A stretch of DNA of 64,000 bases, taken from assembly GCF_900198195.1 (NCBI RefSeq), contig NZ_LT899436.1, forward strand, positions 2,819,001-2,883,000, given 5' to 3'. The position numbers were made by a program, and so were the translations under genes. Under the pieces are notes generated by a model. The model had not been told where the DNA came from. It saw only the letters and a list, made by a program, of their open reading frames with translations, and searched no databases. Positions 1 through 9,200 of the stretch are shown one piece after another. Each line of letters begins with the position of its first letter. Positions within the stretch are counted from its first letter, which is position 1. This DNA is from Tenacibaculum jejuense. Its GTDB lineage: Bacteria > Bacteroidota > Bacteroidia > Flavobacteriales > Flavobacteriaceae.

Positions 1-94
1 CTGTAACCGAATTGTTAGAGCCATCTAAAGATTGTTGTCCACTCCCTACAATAGACAATAACAGCATAGCAATGCTGAACAAATTATTTCTCAT
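1..94 (-). CDS. 5' end of a secreted-protein gene (partial, runs off left edge)
   Basis: Only the first 31 codons lie in the window. Read leftwards from the ATG at 92-94, the product begins MRNNLFSIAMLLLSIVG and reaches a Gln-Gln pair after residue 19. This is a short basic start, a hydrophobic core and a plausible signal-peptidase site, so the protein is probably exported. A TAnnTTTG-type -7 box (TAAATTTG on the minus strand, 150-157) lies at a suitable distance upstream. Nothing in the visible part identifies the family. Confidence 0.7.
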   Translation of the reverse strand, partial: MRNNLFSIAMLLLSIVGSGQQSLDGSNNSVT

Positions 95-436
95 AAATAA
101 ATGATTTTTAGCAATTAATTAATAACAATTTTCGAATATTAACTTTTTGCAAATTTACATTATTCTATTAACATTTTCAGATTGTTACAGAGAATTCAAT
201 ATGTTACCCAACTTTCTAGAAAAAATGATAAAATCTGTAAAATTTTAATGTAAACACATGGTTAACCCTTGTATTTTTAACATAAAAAAGATATTGATAT
301 TCTTATGAATATGTGAGTGCTTTACTATTTCAGCTATCAAAAAAATTGATTCTTAACACGAAAAACTCGATTGAATTTAATTGTAAAGCCCCAGCTAATT
401 AACGTATCTTGCAGTCGTTTTTTTTAGGAAAATATT
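95..436. other. Divergent intergenic region, no gene seen
   Basis: This 342-bp AT-rich stretch separates the leftward secreted-protein gene from the rightward PLP enzyme gene. I see a -7-like box for the leftward gene (150-157, minus strand) and a possible promoter for the rightward gene near 381-412. No ORF of useful length, RNA gene or strong hairpin was recognised between them. Confidence 0.6.
381..412 (+). promoter_or_regulatory. Possible promoter of the PLP enzyme gene
   Basis: A TTG at 381-383 is followed 21 bp later by TATCTTGC (405-412), one base from the Bacteroidota -7 consensus TAnnTTTG with acceptable -33/-7 spacing. It lies about 25 bp before the start codon at 437. Assigned by motif only. 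Confidence 0.35.
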
Positions 437-2278
437 ATGCACAACAACAATCTTTTTGACTATATAAAAAAAGTAGTAAATAACCTTCCAACAGACTGGT
501 TAAACTTAACTACTCATAGATTAGATATCTATAATGAATCTCAAGCTAAAACTGAATTTTTAGAGCAATTTGAGAATTTATTTAAAAATGATAACGCAGA
601 TAAAATAGCTTTGAGTGAATTACCTACTGCTTATGATTATATCAGGTTAGGACATCCTTTATCTTCTGTCTTAGAATGGACAATCGCTCAGTTAAATAAC
701 ATTGCATCTGAAAGAGTGATCTCTTTTTCTTCGGTAACAATTCCTTTCTTAGCTATCTTAAGGAAAAATTTATTTGATCAGAAAAAAACGTTACTTGTTT
801 ATAAAGATCAGTTACCTGATGTATTTAATGAAAGCATCATAAAAGAAGTTTATGGTTATAATTTTGAAGTTCAAAAAATAGCCGATCTAAATCATATCCC
901 TGAATTCGACGGAAGTATCGTTCTTTTTTCTGAACAGGAAAACATTCACGAATTTGATTTCAATGTAAACGTTGATTTCTTTATAAATTCTACATCAGAA
1001 CTCGGGAGTATTTTAGTTATTAAAGACGCATCAAATGAAGATTATGTTTCAGAGATTCAACATGTAAGAAGGAGAGAAACTATTGCCATGACTCCATCAA
1101 ACACTTTAATTGTGTTACAAAATATTGTTGGAGTTTCACCTGAACTAGTTTCTTATAACACTAAAGCTAACAAGGCAAAAGTATTAAATACAATTGCTAA
1201 TGTAACTGGTGTAAAAACAAAAGCTATTACAGGATCTAGCGGACTTTCAATTCAATATGCGATAATGATGGGATTAATTCATCATGCTATTGAAAATCAT
1301 AAAGGTAAAGACATTAAAATTATAGTTCCACCGAATTGTTATGGTGGTACAAATGACCAAGCTAGAAGAGTTGCTGCTTGCTTAGATAATGTTGAAATTA
1401 TGGATTTACCTGTAGATGGTGATAACGATATGGTAAAAAGTATTGATATTGTACTAACTAAAGTTACAGAGCTTGATGCAGTACCTTACATTATTGCTGA
1501 AATTCCGACTAATCCAAGAGTAGAAGTTCCAAATTTAGAAGAATTAAAATCGGTATTAAGTAAAAAACGTTTCAACGCTAATGGAATGCCAGCTGTTGAA
1601 CCTGTTTTTATTTTAGACCAAACTTTTTGTCCGAATGTACACTTTTTAGGAGATAATGAAATGTTAGCTGATGTAAAAACGATAGCATATGTTAGTGGAT
1701 CTAAATTTCCTAGTGGTGGAAAATGTACTGCAGGTTATTGTACAGCAAATACAAAAGCAGCTTTTTTAATGGACAAAATAGAAGCGCATATTCAACTTTG
1801 TAATAACGAAGCTACAGCTCTTCAATTAGAAATTTTAGCTGAACAAATGCCTTCGATGAATCAGAGAATTAAAGATGCTTATGTAAATACTCGTGAGTTT
1901 GTAACTTTTATTGAGGAAAACTTACCTGATGCAAAAATTAATTTTGTTTCAGAAGAATTAGCTTCTCAAGGTTTTACTCCATCTGTTTTCTCTCTAGATT
2001 TACCTACTAAAGGAAATACTGATGAAGAAAGAGAAGCTTATAAAAGAGCTTTGAACTTAAAGCTAATTAACTTGATGATTACCGAAATCCCTGAGGAAAG
2101 TAAATATTGTGTAAGTTATGGACAATTAAAAGGTTGTTATTGGACTATTCCTGCAACTTCTACTCAAGGAACGACTAAAGAAGGTGACAAGGATTATATT
2201 GCTCGTGTTGCAGTTTCTCCAAATCTTAATTTAGAATTACATAAAAAAGTTTTCTCAGATTTTATAAAAGAAATTTAA
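437..2278 (+). CDS. PLP-dependent enzyme of the Cys/Met-metabolism family, long form
   Basis: The C-terminal two thirds have the layout of cystathionine gamma-synthase-type enzymes (fold type I, pyridoxal phosphate): a GSSGLSIQYA cofactor-phosphate region, a YGGTNDQ motif like the family's YGGT, an AEIPTNPRVEVPNLEEL segment matching the family's ETPxNP motif, and the Schiff-base lysine candidate K423 in SGSKFPSGG. At 613 residues it is about 200 longer than ordinary cystathionine gamma-synthases; the extra N-terminal part resembles no domain I know. Substrate is unknown: a sulfur amino-acid lyase or synthase is the family expectation only. It is monocistronic, with its own candidate promoter and a strong hairpin after the stop codon. 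The fold is fairly certain, the reaction is not. Confidence 0.8.
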   Translation: MHNNNLFDYIKKVVNNLPTDWLNLTTHRLDIYNESQAKTEFLEQFENLFKNDNADKIALSELPTAYDYIRLGHPLSSVLEWTIAQLNNIASERVISFSSVTIPFLAILRKNLFDQKKTLLVYKDQLPDVFNESIIKEVYGYNFEVQKIADLNHIPEFDGSIVLFSEQENIHEFDFNVNVDFFINSTSELGSILVIKDASNEDYVSEIQHVRRRETIAMTPSNTLIVLQNIVGVSPELVSYNTKANKAKVLNTIANVTGVKTKAITGSSGLSIQYAIMMGLIHHAIENHKGKDIKIIVPPNCYGGTNDQARRVAACLDNVEIMDLPVDGDNDMVKSIDIVLTKVTELDAVPYIIAEIPTNPRVEVPNLEELKSVLSKKRFNANGMPAVEPVFILDQTFCPNVHFLGDNEMLADVKTIAYVSGSKFPSGGKCTAGYCTANTKAAFLMDKIEAHIQLCNNEATALQLEILAEQMPSMNQRIKDAYVNTREFVTFIEENLPDAKINFVSEELASQGFTPSVFSLDLPTKGNTDEEREAYKRALNLKLINLMITEIPEESKYCVSYGQLKGCYWTIPATSTQGTTKEGDKDYIARVAVSPNLNLELHKKVFSDFIKEI

Positions 2279-2282
2279 AAGC

Positions 2283-2316
2283 AAAGAGGTATTCAAAAAT
2301 GAATACCTCTTTTTTT
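2283..2316. terminator. Bidirectional intrinsic terminator
   Basis: A 12-bp stem (2283-2294 with 2301-2312) around a 6-nt loop, followed by a T run on the plus strand and T-rich sequence on the minus strand. It sits between the converging PLP enzyme and SprF-like genes and overlaps the last codons of the latter by 2 bp. Confidence 0.85.
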
Positions 2317-3271
2317 AAAAATATTTAGGAGTTCTTCTAATCCTATCTCTTAAATCGATATCATATAAAAACATCATTTCATGAGATCCATTACTATTAA
2401 ATGAATTTCCTGTGGAAAAGTCGTATGAATATCCTATTCTCAAATTTTTATTCAAATTTAAAGCTGCTATTAAAGCGACAGACTCTTTAATTCGATATGA
2501 TATTCCAAGTTCAAAAATTTCATCAATAAAAGCGGTATTTGAAACATCTAATGCAACTGGTACTGTTGAAGAATATCGTAACATCATAGCTGGCTTCATT
2601 TTTAATGAATTGCTAATTTCAAAAACATAACCTGAACCTAAAAATACAGTACTATTCCTTGAAACTCGGTTTGGGTTATCTAATGAAGAATCAACTTCAA
2701 AAAAGTTTGTATTTAATATATTAGGAATAGAAGCACTTATAAAGAATTTCTCTTGAGAAAAAAACAAACCAAAACCTAAATTAAATTCTGTTCTATTATT
2801 AAAAACTGTGTTTAAACTTTCATTAGAATTGAATCGTAATAACGATTGATTTAAACTTTGGATTGATGTTCCAAATTTCAAACCAAAAGACAAAAAACCA
2901 TCATTAGAAACTTCCAACTTGTAGGCTAAATCTCCGTAAAGATGAGTTTCTTTTAAAGGTCCTAATTCTGTATAAATTGCAGAAAAACCTAATCCGAACG
3001 CTCTTTTTACTCCCAAAGGTGTGTGAATACCTAAAGTTCCTGTTCTTGGTGCTCCTTCTACTCCAACCCATTGTGTTCTTCCCATTATATTTATACTTAA
3101 AGAATTTTTAATTCCTGCATAAGCAGGATTTATAATATTCATATTGTACGTATACTGAGTAAACTGAGGATATTGTTGTGCACTTAGTTTTGACACTAAA
3201 AGCAAGCTAAATAATAATACACAACTTGTATAAAGTTTAATCAAGTTATTTTCTCTTTTTAAATTCTTCAT
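2315..3271 (-). CDS. PorP/SprF family type IX secretion membrane protein
   Basis: The product starts with a signal peptide ending near SAQQ. It then has the family-defining PorP/SprF opening: QYPQFTQYTYNMNIINPAYAG, followed by a run of outer-membrane beta-strands to the C-terminus (318 residues, normal for the family). In Bacteroidota these proteins are linked to T9SS, and SprF-type members are needed for secretion of adhesins carrying a type B C-terminal signal. The gene lies 20 bp after the giant type B adhesin gene on the same strand, so it is probably co-transcribed and dedicated to that cargo. Family assignment is secure; the pairing with the adhesin is inferred from position. Confidence 0.92.
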   Translation of the reverse strand: MKNLKRENNLIKLYTSCVLLFSLLLVSKLSAQQYPQFTQYTYNMNIINPAYAGIKNSLSINIMGRTQWVGVEGAPRTGTLGIHTPLGVKRAFGLGFSAIYTELGPLKETHLYGDLAYKLEVSNDGFLSFGLKFGTSIQSLNQSLLRFNSNESLNTVFNNRTEFNLGFGLFFSQEKFFISASIPNILNTNFFEVDSSLDNPNRVSRNSTVFLGSGYVFEISNSLKMKPAMMLRYSSTVPVALDVSNTAFIDEIFELGISYRIKESVALIAALNLNKNLRIGYSYDFSTGNSFNSNGSHEMMFLYDIDLRDRIRRTPKYF

Positions 3272-3291
3272 CGTCTTTTTTTTTTAGCTAT

Positions 3292-6200
3292 TTATTCACG
3301 GTTTAAAAAGACCCATGTTGCTTTCGGTTCTTTGTCTCCGTTATTGTAGTTTAAAGAGAAATAATAGATTCCTGTAGGAAGTTTCTCTCCTTTATATGTT
3401 CCATCCCACCAAATTGGTGTTGATCTAGTATCTCCGTTATGTTTGTACTTATAAAGATTTGAGCCGTTTCTGTCAAAAAATTGAATTTCAAAATTTGGAT
3501 ATTTCTTTTCTAAATCTTTGATTTCAAATACATCATTAACTCCGTCTCCATTTGGAGTAAATACATTTGGAAACTCTATGTTTTCTGGAATTGCAGCTGT
3601 AATTTCAAATGAACTCGGTAAGAATGTGATATCATAATTCGTATTATCTAAATCTCCTTGTGTGATTTCATAAATCCCAACATTTTCACCTAATTCTCTT
3701 TCTAAATCACCGTTTAAAACATCTCCTATTTCTAAACTTCCTGAAGTAATTTGATACGTCAAACTTGGATCAGCATCGCCATAAACTTTTGTTTTTGAAT
3801 CCGCTGTAATTGTAATTGATTTTGGTGTGATTGTTAAATCATCAGAAACATAAGTGATCGTATAATTAGAATTTGATAAACTTGAATTGATTGCATAATC
3901 TCCAACATTTTCGCCTGCAATTCTGGTTAAACCTCCAGTTAAAACATCACCTGTTACTAAACTTCCTGAAGTGATTTGATACGTAAAACTTGGATCGACA
4001 TCACCATAAACTTTTGACTTTGCATCCGCTGTAATTGTAATTGATTTTGGTGTGATTGTTAAATCATCAGAAACATAAGTGATCGTATAATTAGAATTTG
4101 ACAAACTTGAATTGATCGCATAATCGCCAACATCTTCACCTGCAATTCTAGTTAAACTTCCTGTTAAAATATCTCCTGAAATTAAACTTCCTGAGGTAAT
4201 TTGATACGTCAAACTTGGATCGACATCGCCATAAACTTTTGTTTTTGATTCTGCAGTAACTGTAATCAATTTTGGTGTGATTCTTAAATCATCAGAAACA
4301 TAGGTGATTGTATAATTTGGATGCGATAATGTAGAATTAATCGTATAATCACCAACATCTTCACCTGTAACTCTGGTTAAACTTCCTGTTAAAACATCTC
4401 CTGAAATTAAACTTCCTGAAGTGATTTGATACGTCAAACTTGGATCAGCATCCCCATAAACTTTTGTTTTTGAATCGGCTGTTATTGTAATTGATTTTGG
4501 TGTGATTGTTAAATCATCAGAAACATAAGTGATTGTATAATTAGAATTTGATAAACTTGAATTGATTGCATAATCGCCAACATTTTCACCAACCGCTCTG
4601 GTTAAACTACCTGCTAAAATATCTCCTGGATTTAAACTCCCTGCAGTAATTTGATACGTCAAACTTGGATCGGCATCTCCATAAACTTTTGATTTTGAAT
4701 CCGCAGTAACTGTAATTGATTTTGGTGTGATTGTTAAATCATCAGAAACATAAGTAATAGCATAATTTGGATGAGATAATGTAGAATTAATCCTGTAATC
4801 TCCAATATCTTCACCTACAACTCTAGTTAAACTTCCTGTTAAAACATCACCTGGATTTAAACTTCCTGAAGTAATTTGATACGTCAAACTTGGATCAACA
4901 TTGCCATAAACTTTTGTTTTTGAATCCGCTGTAACTGTGATCGATTTTGGCGTAATTGTTAAATCATCAGAAATATAAGCAATCGTATAATTAGAATTTG
5001 ACAAACTTGAATTGATTACATAATCTCCAACATTTTCCCCTACAACTCTAGTTAAACTTCCTGTTAAAACATCACCTGGATTTAAACTTCCTGAAGTAAT
5101 TTGATACGTCAAACTTGGATCAACATTGCCATAAACTTTTGACTTTGCATCCGCTGTAACTGTGATCGATTTTGGCGTAATTGTTAAATCATCAGAAATA
5201 TAAGCAATCGTATAATTAGAATTTGACAAACTTGAATTGATTACATAATCTCCAACATTTTCCCCTACAACTCTGATTAAACTTCCTGTTAAAACATCAC
5301 CAGAATTTAAACTTCCTGAAGTGATTTGATACGTCAAACTTGGATCGGCATCGCCATAAGCTTTTGTTTTTGAATCTGCAGTAATTGTGATCGACTTTGG
5401 CGTGATTTTTAAATCATCAGTAACATAAGTGATTGTATAATTTGGATGCGATAATGTAGAATTAATCGTATAATCACCAACATCTTCACCTGTAACTCTG
5501 GTTAAACTTCCTGTTAAAACATCTCCTGAAATTAAACTTCCTGAGGTAATTTGGTACGTCAAACTTGGATCAGCATCGCCATAGACTTTTGACTTTGCAT
5601 CTGCTGTAATTGTAATCGATTTTGGCGTGATTGTTAAATCATCAGAAACATAAATAATTGTGTAATTAGAATTTGATAAACTTGAATTAATCGCATAATC
5701 GCCAACATTTTCTCCTGCAACTCTAGTTAAATTCCCTATTAAAACATCACCTGGATTTAAACTTCCCGAAGTAATTTGATACGTCAAACTTGGATCAACA
5801 TCGCCATAATTTTTTGTTTTTGAATCCGCTGTAACTGTAATTGATTTTGGCGTAATTGTTAAATCATCAGAAACATAAGTAATATTGTAATTAGAATTTG
5901 ATAAACTTGAATTGATTGTATAATCGCCAATATTTTCGCCTGCAATTCTAGTTAAACTTCCTGTTAAAACATCACCTGTTTCTAAACTTCCTGAAGTAAT
6001 TTGATACGTTAAACTTGGATCAGCATCGCCATAAACTTTTGACTTTGCATCTGCTGTAACTGTGATCGATTTTGGCGTGATTGTTAAATCATCAGAAACA
6101 TAAGTGATCGTATAATTAGAATTTGACAAACTTGAACTAATCGCATAATCGCCAACATCTTCTCCTGCAACTCTGGTTAAACTTCCTGTTAAAACATCTC

Positions 6201-9200
6201 CAGGGTTTAAACTCCCTGAAGTAATTTGATACGTCAAACTTGGATCAGCATCGCCATAAACTTTTGACTTTGCATCCGCTGTAACTGTAATTGATTTTGG
6301 TGTGATGGTTAAATCATCAGAAACATAAGTGATCGTATAATTAGAATTTGATAAACTTGAATTGATCGCATAATCGCCAACATCTTCTCCTGCAATTCTG
6401 GTTAAACTTCCTGTTAAAACATCACCTGTTTCTAAACTTCCTGAAGTAATTTGATACGTAAAACTTGGATCAGCATCGCCATAGACTTTTGACTTTGCAT
6501 CTGCTGTAATTGTGATTGATTTTGGCGTGATTGTTAAATTATCAGAAATATAAGTAATCGTATAATTTGGATGAGATAATGTAGAATTTATTACATAATC
6601 GCCAACATTTTCGCCTGCAACTCTGGTTAAACTTCCAGTTAAAACATCTCCTGGATTTAAACTTCCTGAAGTAATTTGATAAGTCAAACTTGGATCAGTA
6701 TCGCCATAAACTTTTGACTTTGCATCCGCAGTAATTGTGATCGATTTTGGTGTAATTGTTAAATCATCAGAAACATAAGTGATCGTATAATTTGGATGTG
6801 ATAATGTAGAATTTATTACATAATCTCCAACATTTTCTCCTGCAACTCTAGTTAGACTTCCTGTTAAAACATCACCAGGATTTAAACTTCCTGAAGTGAT
6901 TTGATATGTTAATATTGGATCGGCATCGCCATAAACTTTTGTTTTTGCATCTGCTGTAACAGTAATTGGTGTTGATAAAATTGTTTTGGTTAATGTTAGC
7001 TCAAAACTTTGTTCTGAATCTCCACAACTTCCAGTGTCATAAGCGTAAAGAGTAATAGGATATGATGGGAAATCAGCAAAATTAATTACACTTCCTGCTA
7101 CATAAGAAGTTCCCATACCTCCAGATTGTGTGTAATATTTTTCTGAACCTGATAAATTTGTTCCTACTATAGTTGGTAACGTATAAGTATCTGCTTGATT
7201 TACATTCGTAATTGGATCTAAATTCGGGCTTGCGACTTTACCTCCATCAGTAATAACCCACATATCACTGGCAATCATATTTGCTCTTTCTGTAACTGCC
7301 ATGCAATAAGTACTGTTTCCTCCATCAAAATTAAGATTTGGTTGTACTGTTTGTGCATTCCATCCTTTTAACAAAGCATCGTAATTAGCAGTAGATAATT
7401 TTGCACTATTAAACATTCCATTTAATGTAGTAACCTGACCAATATCCCAATTACTAATATCTTGATCGAAACTAGTAGCCCTTTGAAACATACGATGCAT
7501 TCTTGTAACCTTACTTGTATCCCAATTACCGATGTCTTGGTTAAAAGCTTCAGCATTGGAAAACATTTCATTCATTTTAGTAACTTCACTTGTATTCCAA
7601 CCTCCTATATCTTGATTAAAAGCGGTAGCGTTTGAAAACATTGCCCACATTGAAGTTACTTTACTCACATCCCAACTTCCTATATCTCCATTAAAAGCAA
7701 AGGCTCTGGCAAACATAGTTTCCATTTTCTCTACTTTACCTGTATTCCAACTCCCTATATCTTGATTAAAAACTCTAGCGTCTGAGAACATACCATACAT
7801 ATCAGTAACCTCACTAACATTCCAACTTCCAATATCTTGATTGAATGCTCTTGCTGAAGAAAACATAGTTCGCATCGTAGTAACTTTTCCTACTTTCCAA
7901 GCACTTATATCTTGATTAAATTCTAAAGCAGCTCCAAACATCGAACGCATATTTGTAACGTTACTAACATTCCATTTACTAATGTCTTGATTAAATACTA
8001 CTGCTCTCTGAAACATTTCTTCCATAGTAGTAATATTACCAACATCCCAATTGGTAACTTTTCCGTTGAAAACCTCTGCTTCTCTAAACATTCTAGCCAT
8101 ATTTGTTGCTGACTTTGGATTCCAGTTTTCTAAATCTTGATTGAAAACTTCAGCTCCATTAAACATGGATTCAAATGATAACACGTTCTCTACATTCCAA
8201 GAGCTAATATTTCCATTAAAAGCTTTCGTATTTGAAAACATAAATCCCATTTGAGTAACTTTACTAACATCCCAACTGCTCAAATCTTGATTAAAAACAT
8301 CATTAGTAGAAAACATACTATTCATGTTAGTAATATTGCTTACATTCCAACCACTAACATCTCCATTAAAAAGAGTTGCTCCTCTAAAAGCAGAAGACAT
8401 ACTTGTTACATTTGTTAAATTAGGATTTCCAGCAGCAGGATTTGTAATATTAAGTTTTGTACATCCCCAAAAAGCTCCTAAAAATGAGACCCAAGGATTA
8501 TCTCCCCACTGCTCTATGGTTAGAATTTTATCTTTATCTCCAGCATTAAAAAAATAGATCTGAGGAAAGGTTCCTGAAATTGTTATAGTATGAATTCCTG
8601 GCACTACATAATTGTGAGTTGCATTACCTGTTTCGTTTGTAGTAATAGTTCCATCTCCCCAATCAACAGAATAGTTATACGTTTCTAAAGAATTGGTAGG
8701 TATAGTTATAGATTCATTTGCTGCTGTTGTTTGCCAAGTTGTGATAAAAGGTTTTGAAACGGGTATTGTTGTAAATGAAATGCTTGTACAACCTACAGAC
8801 TCTCCTCCTGCATTACTTGCATAAATAGTTACGTAGTATTGCGTGTTATTCAATAAATTACTAGTAAAAGTAAAATTATCTACATCTCCTACATTCGAAT
8901 TCACGATATCATTTCCACCCAATGTAGTTCCTACAGTTACACGATAGTTTGTAGCGCCAACTACTTTATTCCATTCAATACTTGGCTGTAATGCTACAGA
9001 AGTAGCATCTGCTAGAGGAGCCGTAATAGTTGGACAAGCTGGTGGCAATGGAACTGTTGTAAATTCAATAGAATGACAACCTATACGTTCTCCAACAGCA
9101 CTTAATCCGTAAATAGTCACATAATATTTAGTATCGTTTAGTAGATCATTAGTTGGTGTATACGTATTCACATTTCCCAAAGAAACATCAAGAAAATCTG

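Noticed and set aside
3594..6970. Regular 225-bp repeats that could suggest a satellite or CRISPR-like array
   Set aside because: The repeats are in frame, encode MBG domains and have no spacer structure; they are part of the adhesin gene.
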